Source: Aestuariibius sp. HNIBRBA575 (GTDB lineage: Bacteria > Pseudomonadota > Alphaproteobacteria > Rhodobacterales > Rhodobacteraceae). Taken from it: DNA of 64,000 nucleotides. The notes under the pieces were generated by a model that had not been told where the DNA came from, ran no database searches, and saw nothing but the letters and a program-made list of their open reading frames with translations. The stretch is taken from contig NZ_CP162414.1 of NCBI RefSeq assembly GCF_040932005.1, forward strand, positions 709,501 through 773,500, given 5' to 3'. Position numbers and translations under genes: made by a program. Positions 19,374 to 27,661 of the stretch are shown here, one piece after another (the stretch's first letter is position 1; every line of letters begins with the position of its first letter).

Positions 19374-21014
19374 TCAGGTCAGATCAGCGGACTGGCCGCG
19401 CGCAAGGGTGCGCAATTCGAATTTCTGGATTTTGCCGGTCGATGTTTTTGGCAAATCCATAAACACAACCTGTTTGGGGCATTTGAAACCGGCCAAACGG
19501 CTGCGGGCAAAGGCGATCAATTCGGCTTCGTCGGCATCGGCCCCGTCTTTGAGTTCAACAAAGGCGCAGGGCACTTCGCCCCAGCGGTCATCAGGTTTGG
19601 CGACAATTGCACATAGATTCACGGCCGGGTGGTGCATCAAGGCGGCTTCGACTTCGACCGAAGAAATGTTTTCGCCGCCCGAAATGATGATGTCCTTGGC
19701 GCGGTCGGCAATCTGCACATAGCTGTCAGGATGCTGAATGGCGATGTCACCGGAATGAAAGAAACCGCCGTGAAACGCCTCAATTGTGGCTTTGGGATTG
19801 CGGTAATAGCCCTTCATGACGCAATTCCCGCGCATGACAATTTCACCCTGCGTTTTCCCATCCATAGATATCTGGTGGCCTTGGTCGTCCTGCACGCTGC
19901 AATATTCTAACGTCGGAATTGGCACGCCTTGGCGGGCTTTGATGGCGGCCTGTTCATCGGCTGGCAAAGCATCCCATCCCGCATCCCACGTGCATTCCGT
20001 CACATGGCCGTAGGTTTCTGTCAGGCCATAGACCTGTGTGACGTTGAACCCCAATTTGCCAACCGCCGCCAATGTTGCCGGGGCGGGCGGGGCGCCTGCG
20101 GTGAACACCTCGATCACGTGATCAAAGCGACGTCGCACGTCATCGGGCGCATTAACAAGCATGTTCAAAACAATGGGAGCGCCGCCAAAATGGGTCACGG
20201 CTTCGTCGGCGATGGCATTATAAATGGCCGCAGCACTGATGTCGCGACAGCAAATCACCGTCCCCCCCAATGCAGGCATCATCCATGTGTGGTTCCAGCC
20301 ATTGCAGTGAAACAGCGGCACAATGGTCAGATATCTGGGATGTCGCACCATTTGCCAGGAAATCGGCGTGCCCAAGGTCATCAACATGGCCCCACGGTGC
20401 GAATAAACCACCCCTTTGGGGCGACCCGTCGTGCCAGAGGTGTAATTCAGCGCCAGACTTTCCCATTCATCTTTGGGTAGGATCCATTGAAAATCCGGAT
20501 CACCGGTGGCCAGAAAATCCTCATAATCGGTTTGGGTACCAATATGGGGAATGCCTGCAAGCGGATCGGGAACCTCGATCACGATGGGGGCGGGGCCGTC
20601 CATCAGGTCGATTGCATCCATCACCACGGGCAAAAACTGGCAATCGACGATCACCAATTTTGCACCGCCGTGATCCAGAATATAGGCGATCGTGTCGACA
20701 TCCAAACGCACATTGATGGTGTTCAAAACAGCCCCGCATGCGGGAATGGCCCAGGATGCTTCGGCTTGGGCGGGGACATTGGGCAAAACCGTGGCCACAA
20801 CATCACCGGATTTGATCCCCGCATTGACCAAGGCCGACGCCAATTGGGTGATGCGTTGGTAATATTGACGATAGGTGTGGCGGATGGTGCCATAGACCAA
20901 CGCTTCGTGGTTGGGAAAAACCCGCGCCGCCCGTATAAGATGCGACAAAGGCGTCAAAGCTACGTGATTTGCGGCGCATTTTTCCAGCCCGGCCTCGTCT
21001 GCCATCCAACCCAT
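19374..21014 (-). CDS. Acyl-CoA synthetase (AMP-binding)
   Basis: The 546-aa enzyme is an ANL-superfamily acid-CoA ligase. The P-loop YTSGTTGRPKGVVYSHRG, the adenylate motif VYGLTETYG, the hinge region SGGENISSVEVE and the C-terminal TSTGKIQKFELR lysine motif are all intact. The substrate is probably a medium- or short-chain or branched fatty acid, or a sulfur acid such as methylmercaptopropionate; the sequence alone does not decide. The frame is open to 21206, but the ATG at 21014 has a GGGGGG ribosome site 8 bases upstream and matches the family start. It is divergent from the DMT transporter gene. Confidence 0.9.
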   Translation of the reverse strand: MGWMADEAGLEKCAANHVALTPLSHLIRAARVFPNHEALVYGTIRHTYRQYYQRITQLASALVNAGIKSGDVVATVLPNVPAQAEASWAIPACGAVLNTINVRLDVDTIAYILDHGGAKLVIVDCQFLPVVMDAIDLMDGPAPIVIEVPDPLAGIPHIGTQTDYEDFLATGDPDFQWILPKDEWESLALNYTSGTTGRPKGVVYSHRGAMLMTLGTPISWQMVRHPRYLTIVPLFHCNGWNHTWMMPALGGTVICCRDISAAAIYNAIADEAVTHFGGAPIVLNMLVNAPDDVRRRFDHVIEVFTAGAPPAPATLAAVGKLGFNVTQVYGLTETYGHVTECTWDAGWDALPADEQAAIKARQGVPIPTLEYCSVQDDQGHQISMDGKTQGEIVMRGNCVMKGYYRNPKATIEAFHGGFFHSGDIAIQHPDSYVQIADRAKDIIISGGENISSVEVEAALMHHPAVNLCAIVAKPDDRWGEVPCAFVELKDGADADEAELIAFARSRLAGFKCPKQVVFMDLPKTSTGKIQKFELRTLARGQSADLT

Positions 21015-21114
21015 GTCGATTTTCCCCCCTGAAACGCATTTTGTGTCGCGAATGGCGTTGAGTATGTAGCCGGTTTGCGATTCTTGTGAAGAGAAATGTT
21101 CAAAGGAAAAATCC

Positions 21115-22005
21115 GTGGATAGGAATGTAAGGCCGGTTGCTGCGATGATGTTCATGTTGATGGGCATGATGTCGTTGGGGTTTGTCGACAATTTGGTCCC
21201 GGCCATCGCGCAACAGGCAGGGTTGTGGCAGTTCCACGCGACCCGTGCCGCGCTGGTTCTGCCGGCTCTGGTGTTAATCGGCTATTTTGCGGGTGCGCCT
21301 GTCTGGCCGACCAAATTCTGGGCCGTAATCGGGCGCACTGTGGCGGTCACAGTGGCCATGACGATCTATTTTGGGTCACTGGCCTTTATGCCAATCGAAG
21401 TGGTTCTGGCGGGGCTGTTTACCGCGCCGATTTTCGTTCTGATCCTGTCAGCGGTATTTTTGAAACGCCAAATCGGCCGTCGCCGTTGGATCGCAGCAGC
21501 GGTTGGCTTTGCCGGATTGGTCATGGTGGTACAGCCTGACCCAAACAGCCTGAACCTGACATCCTTTATCCCGATGGTGGCCGGGGCTTTTTATGCGGTG
21601 GCCAATTTGGCGACACGCGAATGGTGCGAAGGCGAAGGTACGATTGTGTTGACGATCTTTAACTTCATTGGGCTTGGATTGGTGGGGCTGCTGGGCATGG
21701 TCGGGTTTACGATTGCGGACATTGCGGTGCCGGATTTTGTGACCTTGGGCTATGTGGCGCCCACATACACGTTTTTGGGGCTGTGCCTGATCCAAGCGGT
21801 GGGGGCCACGATTGGCGTGTTCAGCATTACCCGTGGCTATCAGCTGGGCGAGGCGTCTTATATTGCCATTCTGGAATATGGGATGATCATCTGCGCGGCG
21901 ATGTGGGCGTTTGTTCTGTTTGGGGCTGTGCCCAATATGCTGGCCGTGGCGGGGGTTGGGTTGATCATCGCCTCGGGGGTCGTGATTGCGCTCAGGTCGC
22001 GATAG
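21115..22005 (+). CDS. EamA/DMT-family transporter
   Basis: The 296-aa protein is hydrophobic throughout, with about ten predicted membrane helices in two repeats of five, the hallmark of EamA (drug/metabolite) exporters. The second repeat ends with LAVAGVGLIIASGVVIAL. It sits in the inner membrane and probably exports a metabolite or amino acid; the substrate is not predictable. The GTG start at 21115 has AAAGGA 7 bases upstream. A sulfotransferase gene follows after nine bases on the same strand. Confidence 0.85.
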   Translation: MDRNVRPVAAMMFMLMGMMSLGFVDNLVPAIAQQAGLWQFHATRAALVLPALVLIGYFAGAPVWPTKFWAVIGRTVAVTVAMTIYFGSLAFMPIEVVLAGLFTAPIFVLILSAVFLKRQIGRRRWIAAAVGFAGLVMVVQPDPNSLNLTSFIPMVAGAFYAVANLATREWCEGEGTIVLTIFNFIGLGLVGLLGMVGFTIADIAVPDFVTLGYVAPTYTFLGLCLIQAVGATIGVFSITRGYQLGEASYIAILEYGMIICAAMWAFVLFGAVPNMLAVAGVGLIIASGVVIALRSR

Positions 22006-22014
22006 ACTAGGCAG

Positions 22015-22662
22015 ATGATCATTTCACCGGGCCGCGGCTATATCTTTGTGCATATCCCCAAAACGGGCGGGACGTCGATGGCGTTGGCCTTGGAAAAGCG
22101 GGCCAAGGCCGATGACATCCTGATTGGCGACACCCCCAAGGCCGTGCGGCGGCGCAATCGGATCAAAGATGCCCAAACCGCGGGCCGGTTGTGGAAACAT
22201 TCGACCTTGGCGGATGTGATCGGTCTGATAGGGCGCGATCAGATCGAACATTCCTATGTGTTCACATTGGTGCGCAATCCCTGGGACCGGATCGTCAGCT
22301 ATTATCACTGGCTGCAGGATCAACGCTTTGATCATCCGGCGGTGCATCTGGCCAAAGCCACGGATTTCAGCGGGTTCCTGAATGCGGACCACACCAGACG
22401 CAGCCTGCATGCACATCCCTATGGGCGCTATGTCAGTGATGCGCAGGGGCGGGAATATCCCTGCCATTTTATCCGACTGGAACATCTGGTGGCGGATATG
22501 GCGGATCTGGAAACCCATTTGGGGTTCAAGCTGCCCTTAGGGAAAGCAAACGAATCCAAGCGGATATCGGATTGGCGCAGCTATTATTCCACAGCAGATG
22601 CGGATCTGGTGGCCAAAATCTGTGCTGCTGACATCGACCGATTTGGATATGCCTTCGATTAA
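22015..22662 (+). CDS. Sulfotransferase family protein
   Basis: The 215-aa protein begins with the PAPS 5'-phosphosulfate loop HIPKTGGTS (residues 13-21) and has the 3'-phosphate-binding segment LVRNPWDRIVSYY near residue 85. These two motifs define the PAPS-dependent sulfotransferases. It would transfer sulfate from PAPS to a hydroxyl or amine, probably of a surface glycan or small molecule. There is no membrane segment. Nine bases separate it from the upstream transporter, so the two may be co-transcribed. Confidence 0.85.
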   Translation: MIISPGRGYIFVHIPKTGGTSMALALEKRAKADDILIGDTPKAVRRRNRIKDAQTAGRLWKHSTLADVIGLIGRDQIEHSYVFTLVRNPWDRIVSYYHWLQDQRFDHPAVHLAKATDFSGFLNADHTRRSLHAHPYGRYVSDAQGREYPCHFIRLEHLVADMADLETHLGFKLPLGKANESKRISDWRSYYSTADADLVAKICAADIDRFGYAFD

Positions 22663-22841
22663 AATTGCCTGATTGTTTCTTAACGAAGCATTAACTGCTG
22701 GGATTGGCGTAATTGACCCAATCGGCCGCACCAATGCCCCAATTCGGCCCTTTTATGTCCCAATCCATGGCCAGAGAATCACGGCATCTAGTCCTATCGC
22801 GAGGGTCAAAGGCCCGCTGCCACGTGAAAAGGACTTAGAAA

Positions 22842-23513
22842 ATGTTCGACTGGATTAAATCTGCTGCCGCACCTGAACGGACCTACGAAGGCTTTGAACG
22901 GATGGAAACATCCTTTGCTGACGTCAATGTAGGGCTGGCGACGGGCACCAAAGTTGCCACTAAAATGGGCTGGCGCCCGGTTGAAACGATTGCGGCTGGG
23001 GATATGGTGCTGACATTTGATGGTGGCATGCAACCCGTCGTCGAAGTGCGCCGGTTTACGGTTTGGTCCACACATCACGACAAAGATCCCAGCCGCTGGC
23101 CGCTGAATGTTCCTGCTGGTGCGTTGGGCAATCAGGACCGGATGACCATTCTGCCCGATCAGCCTGTGATGATCGAAAGCGATGCGGCAGAAAACATTTA
23201 CGGAGACGCCTTTGCGCTGATGGCAGCCAGTGCATTGGAAGGTTTCCGTGGGATTGAACGTATTGCACCCCCATGTCGCACAGATGTGGTGTGCATTTAT
23301 TTTAGCGAAGATCAGATCGTCTTTAGCAATGGCGGGGCTTTGTTTTTGTGCCAAGCCGCTGTCGATATACTCGTCGGTATAGATCCACAGACTAATGGAT
23401 ATGTTGCTTTGAGCGACGCACAGGCAGATATTTTAGTGAGCCTGATGGAACTGGACGAGACCGGATTCGGGGTATCCTCCCCCAAAGGGGACCCCGGATC
23501 CTGCGTATCCTAA
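22842..23513 (+). CDS. Hint-domain-like protein lacking the catalytic cysteine
   Basis: The 223-aa protein has the beta-rich Hint (hedgehog/intein) pattern: GLATGTKVAT, then GWRPVETIAAGDMVLTFDGG and QPVVEVRRF, then later blocks resembling the C-terminal part (PDQPVMIES, DAFALMAASAL, VVCIYFSEDQIVFSNG). In active Hint proteins a cysteine precedes the GT motif (form CxxxGT), but the matching residue here is Gly31, so autoproteolysis is unlikely. Hint proteins of this type are common in roseobacters, many of them secreted. There is no signal peptide. A strong terminator follows. Confidence 0.78.
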   Translation: MFDWIKSAAAPERTYEGFERMETSFADVNVGLATGTKVATKMGWRPVETIAAGDMVLTFDGGMQPVVEVRRFTVWSTHHDKDPSRWPLNVPAGALGNQDRMTILPDQPVMIESDAAENIYGDAFALMAASALEGFRGIERIAPPCRTDVVCIYFSEDQIVFSNGGALFLCQAAVDILVGIDPQTNGYVALSDAQADILVSLMELDETGFGVSSPKGDPGSCVS

Positions 23514-23538
23514 CCACTCGCGGAGAAGATACGCAGGG

Positions 23539-23570
23539 GGTGCGTCGGGGAAACCCGGCGCACCTTTTCC
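23539..23570 (+). terminator. Intrinsic terminator of the Hint-like gene
   Basis: An 11-bp stem with one G-T pair (arms 23539-23549 and 23554-23564) is capped by a GAAA tetraloop and followed by TTTT. It lies between the converging Hint-like and SnoaL-like genes. Confidence 0.85.
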
Positions 23571-23583
23571 TTTGGGGATGAGC

Positions 23584-24354
23584 TTAGAATTTGCCATTCT
23601 CATGCGCCATTTCGGCGGGGATGTCTGACACCACATCCCAATGTTCAACGATCAATCCGTCTGACACCCGAAACAGATCATAAAAGGCCGTAGGCGTGTC
23701 GCCCAATGTGCCTTGGGATGCGGCAAAGACAAAGTTCCCTTCGGCCACCACGATATGGGTTTCGGTGTAGACCATCGAAATGCCTTGTTCAGCCATGGCG
23801 CCCAGTGCGACGCCCAGACCGTCCAGCCCATCTGCGATCTGGCTGTTATGCTGCAGGTAGGTTTCGGTGGAAATGTAGTTGGTGATTAGGTCCACTTTGC
23901 CATCTGTCAGAACGTCTTGGATGAACCCCGTGACCAAGGCCTTGTTGTCGGCCGTGGCGTCCAGATCGGTGATTTGGGTTGCGCCATCCGTCTGTGTGCG
24001 CCCGGACGGGTTGGGCGCGGTCAGGGGGGCCAGATTGTCCCAATGTTCCGCCACTTTGCCGTCCTCGACGCGGAAAATGTCGAACGCGACCATGCTGGGC
24101 GCGCCAAAGGCTTGCGCATTGTCAAAGGTATTGTGCAGTACAACCAAGTCGCCTTCACTGATCACGCGGTGGGTTGTCATGGTGAGACCGCTTTGTTGCA
24201 AGGCGGGAATGAACCCGATGATCGGCGCAGCGCCGGTTGGCACAACTGGATTGTGCTGGATGTAATCGGGCGCCAGCAATTGTTGTGCTGCTTCTGGATC
24301 AAAGTTTGTGAACAGAGCCGCAACCGCGTTCAGGACAAGTTCTGTAGGGGTCAT
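23584..24354 (-). CDS. Tandem SnoaL-like (NTF2 fold) protein
   Basis: The 256-aa protein has two SnoaL-like halves. The first (about 1-115) has DYIQHNPVV and VAFDIFRVEDGKVAEHWDNLAP, the second (about 135-250) has ETYLQHNSQIADGL and FYDLFRVSDGLIVEHWDVVSD. Both keep the YxQHN and FRV..G.I.EHWD signature of the family, which includes polyketide cyclases and dehydratases. It is cytoplasmic. The reaction is unknown. It is divergent from the HxlR regulator gene, and paired repeats lie between them, so it is the likely regulated gene. Confidence 0.8.
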   Translation of the reverse strand: MTPTELVLNAVAALFTNFDPEAAQQLLAPDYIQHNPVVPTGAAPIIGFIPALQQSGLTMTTHRVISEGDLVVLHNTFDNAQAFGAPSMVAFDIFRVEDGKVAEHWDNLAPLTAPNPSGRTQTDGATQITDLDATADNKALVTGFIQDVLTDGKVDLITNYISTETYLQHNSQIADGLDGLGVALGAMAEQGISMVYTETHIVVAEGNFVFAASQGTLGDTPTAFYDLFRVSDGLIVEHWDVVSDIPAEMAHENGKF

Positions 24355-24397
24355 ATCAGTATCTTTCGAATCGATTGTTTCAGTGCTGCATAAGTGG

Positions 24398-24430
24398 TAT
24401 CAAAAACGCACCAAGTATCAATTACGCACC
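24398..24430. promoter_or_regulatory. Direct repeats in the SnoaL/HxlR divergent region
   Basis: Two copies of TATCAAWWACGCACC (24398-24412 and 24416-24430) differ at only two positions and are 18 bases apart, so on the same face of the helix at nearly two turns. They lie between the SnoaL-like gene and the HxlR gene start. They are the best candidate for the HxlR binding site. Each copy is preceded by G. Confidence 0.55.
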
Positions 24431-24445
24431 TTAAAGGAACCAGGT

Positions 24446-24814
24446 ATGCTTCCAGTAACCGCCTTGACCAAAGAAGAGGTCGAAAATTGCCCAATCCGTC
24501 AGGTCCTGTCCAAGGTGACCGGCAAATGGCAAATGTTGATCCTGCTGGTGCTCGAAGATGGGGCGCTGCGATTTGGTGAATTGAAACGCACCATCGGAGA
24601 AGTCACCCAGCGCGTGCTGACAGAAAACCTGCGTGGATTGGAACGGGACGGATTTTTAACCCGCACCGTCACCCCCGGCCCCCCCGTCGCTGTGCATTAT
24701 GAATTGACGGAATTGGGGCTGGATTTGATGCAACGGATCAAAGATTTGACCCTTTGGGCGGCGGCAAATCATGACCAAATTCGCCAGTCACGCGCGGCAT
24801 ATGATCAGGCATGA
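24446..24814 (+). CDS. HxlR-family transcriptional regulator
   Basis: The 122-aa protein is a winged-helix regulator of the HxlR family: CPIRQVLSKVTGKWQMLIL, FGELKRTIGEVTQRVLTENLRGLERDGFLTR and the wing TPGPPVAVHYELTELG. The conserved cysteine near the N-terminus (Cys15) can sense electrophiles or redox stress in relatives. The frame is open further upstream but the ATG at 24446 with AAAGGA before it matches the family. It probably represses the divergent SnoaL-like gene and itself. A terminator follows. Confidence 0.9.
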   Translation: MLPVTALTKEEVENCPIRQVLSKVTGKWQMLILLVLEDGALRFGELKRTIGEVTQRVLTENLRGLERDGFLTRTVTPGPPVAVHYELTELGLDLMQRIKDLTLWAAANHDQIRQSRAAYDQA

Positions 24815-24826
24815 TCCCCAAAATAA

Positions 24827-24859
24827 AAGGCCGCCCCGAAAGGCGACCTTCTTTTTTTT
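24827..24859. terminator. Terminator between HxlR and fadJ
   Basis: A 9-bp stem with one mismatch (arms 24827-24835 and 24842-24850) and a CCGAAA-like loop is followed by a long T-run on the plus strand. It ends the HxlR gene and lies beyond the converging fadJ stop. The minus-strand T-run is short. Confidence 0.75.
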
Positions 24860-24877
24860 CAAACGTTTACGCGCTGA

Positions 24878-27073
24878 TTAGGCGGCTGATTTTGCCTCTG
24901 GACCAAAGCGGCCGTAGAACGATTGGCCTTTGGCAGCCATGTCGCGCAGCAGATCAGGACAGGCAAACCGGTCGCCATAAGTTGCAGCCAATTGATCACA
25001 GCGTTCCGCCGCATAAGGCGTGCCCAGTATATCAAGCCAGCTGAACGGCCCACCCGACCACGGGGCAAAACCCCAGCCCAGAATAGCGCCCACATCGCCT
25101 TCGCGGATGTCTTCCAGCACGCCTTCTTCTAGGGCGCGCACCGCTTCCAACACTTGGGCAAAAAGCAGGCGATGCTGCACTTCGGTCAGGTCAGGCTGAT
25201 CGTCCGCCACGGGGTATTTGGCGGTCAAACCGTCCCATAGACCCTGACGTTTGCCTTTGTCATCATAGGCATAGAACCCGGATTTGGATTTGCGACCCAG
25301 CCGGCCTTCGTCAAACATCCAGAACAGCACTTCGTCGACTTGTTCGTTCGGATAGGCATCCCCCATCGCCAGTTTTGTGGCTTTGGCGATTTTCACACCC
25401 AGATCAATCGAGGTTTCATCGGTCAATTGCAGCGGTCCCAACGGCATGCCAACCAGCTTGGCCGCGTTTTCGATCAGCGCAGGTTCCACGCCCTCTTTCA
25501 CCATCCGAATGCCTTCGTTGATGTAGGGAATGATGCAGCGATTGGCATAGAAAAACCGTTCGTCATTCACAACAATTGGGGTTTTCTTGATCTGGCGGAC
25601 GTAATCCAGCGATTTCGCCACCGCCCGATCCCCGCTATCGGCGCCTTTGATGATTTCAACCAGCATCATTTTTTCAACAGGGCTAAAGAAATGAATGCCG
25701 ATGAATTGCTCAGGACGTTTGGACGCTTTGGCCAATTCGGTGATCGGCAAAGTCGATGTGTTGGTGGCGAAAATACAGTCTTCACCGACAATCGCTTCGA
25801 CCTTTTGGGTCATTTCCGCCTTGACTGTGACGTCTTCGAACACCGCCTCAACGATCAGATCGCATCCCTTTAGCGCATCTAGATTAGAGGTGGCATTGAT
25901 CAGGCCTAGCGCCTTATCTTTTTGCTCGGACGTCACTTTTTTGCGTGCCACGCCTTTGTCAAAATAGGTTTCGCAATAGGCTTTGCCGCGATCTGCGGCC
26001 TCTTGGGTTTGGTCGATCAGCACCACGTCGATGCCAACCTTAGCAGAAACCAGCGCAATGCCAGCGCCCATCATGCCCGCGCCCAGAACGCCGACCTTTT
26101 TGACGGATTGATCGTCAATAGCCGGGCGATTTGCGCCTTTTTCCAAGGCCTCTTTGTTGATGAACAGGCTGCGGATCATCGCAGAGGATGATGGGTTCAT
26201 CAGCACATTGGTGAACCAGCGCGCCTCAATTTTCAGAGCTGTGTCAAACGGCACCATCGCGCCTTCATAGACGGCGCTCAGCAGCGCTTTGGCGGCGGGA
26301 TAGACGCCCATTGTGTTGCCATTGACCATCGCGGATGCGCCAACAAAGGTCATGAATCCAGCCGGGTGATAGGGCGCGCCACCGGGCATTTTATAGCCCT
26401 TTTCGTCCCATGGTTTCACGATTTTGGGTTCTGACAGAACCCAGGCGCGCGCATCCGCCATCGGATCGTCGGACACTTCGTCGATGATGCCCGCGGCCTT
26501 GGCTTTCTTGGGATCGGACAATTTGCCCTGCAACAGAAACGGTGACGCGGCCATGGCGCCCATTTTGCGCACCAAACGTGTGGTCCCACCGGCACCGGGG
26601 AAAATCCCGACCATGATTTCTGGCAGGCCGATTTTGGCCTTGGGATTGTCGGCCGCAAAAATGCGATGGCACGACAAAGGCACCTCAAGCCCGATGCCAA
26701 GCGCGGTGCCCGGCAGCACGCAGGCGATGGGTTTGCCGCCTTTGTTGGTTTTGGGATCCATGCCCGCGCGTTCGATTTTGCGCAGCACACCATGCATATC
26801 CATCACGCCGTCAAACAGGCCGCGGGCCGGGTCGTCGCCTGCGCTTTCTTTCATTTTGGCGATGATGTTCAAATCCATCCCGCCTGCAAAGGACCCTTTT
26901 TTGCCGGATGTGATGATCACACCTTTGGCGGCATCATCGGCCAAGGCGCGGTCGATCATGTCGCTCAGGTCGCTAAACCCCTGCAAAGACATGACATTCA
27001 TCGATTTCCCGACTGTATCCCACGTGATGGTTACGACGCCATCGCCGTCCATTTCATAGCTGAAGTCACTCAT
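24878..27073 (-). CDS. fadJ: Fatty-acid beta-oxidation multifunctional enzyme (enoyl-CoA hydratase/3-hydroxyacyl-CoA dehydrogenase)
   Basis: The 731-aa protein joins an enoyl-CoA hydratase domain (about 1-200; SFAGGMDL oxyanion hole, GIGLEV with Glu130, PEIMVGIFPGAGG with Glu152) to a 3-hydroxyacyl-CoA dehydrogenase (about 320-720; NAD motif GVLGAGMMGAG near 328, TNTSTLPIT, GIHFFSPVEKM, GPLQLTDE). It hydrates trans-2-enoyl-CoA and oxidises the hydroxyacyl-CoA in beta-oxidation. It is the last gene of a six-gene minus-strand run that includes the thiolase and an acyl-CoA dehydrogenase. FadB and FadJ cannot be told apart here; the symbol follows common usage. Confidence 0.93.
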   Translation of the reverse strand: MSDFSYEMDGDGVVTITWDTVGKSMNVMSLQGFSDLSDMIDRALADDAAKGVIITSGKKGSFAGGMDLNIIAKMKESAGDDPARGLFDGVMDMHGVLRKIERAGMDPKTNKGGKPIACVLPGTALGIGLEVPLSCHRIFAADNPKAKIGLPEIMVGIFPGAGGTTRLVRKMGAMAASPFLLQGKLSDPKKAKAAGIIDEVSDDPMADARAWVLSEPKIVKPWDEKGYKMPGGAPYHPAGFMTFVGASAMVNGNTMGVYPAAKALLSAVYEGAMVPFDTALKIEARWFTNVLMNPSSSAMIRSLFINKEALEKGANRPAIDDQSVKKVGVLGAGMMGAGIALVSAKVGIDVVLIDQTQEAADRGKAYCETYFDKGVARKKVTSEQKDKALGLINATSNLDALKGCDLIVEAVFEDVTVKAEMTQKVEAIVGEDCIFATNTSTLPITELAKASKRPEQFIGIHFFSPVEKMMLVEIIKGADSGDRAVAKSLDYVRQIKKTPIVVNDERFFYANRCIIPYINEGIRMVKEGVEPALIENAAKLVGMPLGPLQLTDETSIDLGVKIAKATKLAMGDAYPNEQVDEVLFWMFDEGRLGRKSKSGFYAYDDKGKRQGLWDGLTAKYPVADDQPDLTEVQHRLLFAQVLEAVRALEEGVLEDIREGDVGAILGWGFAPWSGGPFSWLDILGTPYAAERCDQLAATYGDRFACPDLLRDMAAKGQSFYGRFGPEAKSAA

Positions 27074-27118
27074 AATTTGTGTTCTTCCTTGCTGAACGGG
27101 CCGCAGCCCGTATTCGGT

Positions 27119-27544
27119 TTACCTAGGTGACACTGGGGCGATGGTTGGCCATTGGATATTGGCAACCGAACTGACGGAACTGGCGACACGCCATGTTTCC
27201 CCGTCAAATTCCAGTGACATTTCATTGCCGTAAGCCGGGGCAACTTCGGTAGATCCGCTGATCATCAAGCAGGAATGTGCACCTTGGATAAGCGTGTCAT
27301 TCACAAATTTCGCCCAGATCGTTGTGCGGATATAGTCGGTGACCCGCTGATCTTTGAGGGATGTGTGAAACGTCTGGAACGTCGATTCCAGATGCTTTTC
27401 GGTGTGCATTGTCACCGTGCCCATCCGTGTGGAAATGGAATGGGGCAGAGCAATGAAACGACGGAATGCTTGGAAATTCCCCTCCAAAAGAGGGGTGCGC
27501 GTGCCATCCAGCACGCTTTGATATATTTCCTCAGCCGTTTTCAT
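27119..27544 (-). CDS. NTF2-like hypothetical protein, 141 aa
   Basis: The 141-aa protein (start at 27544, MKTAEEIYQ) has an alpha-helical N-terminus and a beta-rich C-terminus, with a segment FVNDTLIQGAHSC and SLEFDGETWRVASS that suggest an NTF2/SnoaL-like fold. It is unusually placed between fadA and fadJ on the same strand, so it may have a role in fatty-acid metabolism. No specific family is recognised. The frame is open to 27655 but homology to an ordinary fold begins at 27544. Confidence in function is low. Confidence 0.6.
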   Translation of the reverse strand: MKTAEEIYQSVLDGTRTPLLEGNFQAFRRFIALPHSISTRMGTVTMHTEKHLESTFQTFHTSLKDQRVTDYIRTTIWAKFVNDTLIQGAHSCLMISGSTEVAPAYGNEMSLEFDGETWRVASSVSSVANIQWPTIAPVSPR

Positions 27545-27661
27545 TCTGCTTAACACTAGCCGGAGCTGTTGAAGAAGTCCCACCTTTCTATTGATAAAAT
27601 CGCATCTTAGATCCGCAGCATCCTGAAAAGAGACGAAGGGAAAGGCGATGCGCATGTTAGA

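Noticed and set aside
27096..27111. 6-bp hairpin between the NTF2-like gene and fadJ
   Set aside because: Short stem without a T-run; not enough to call a terminator.
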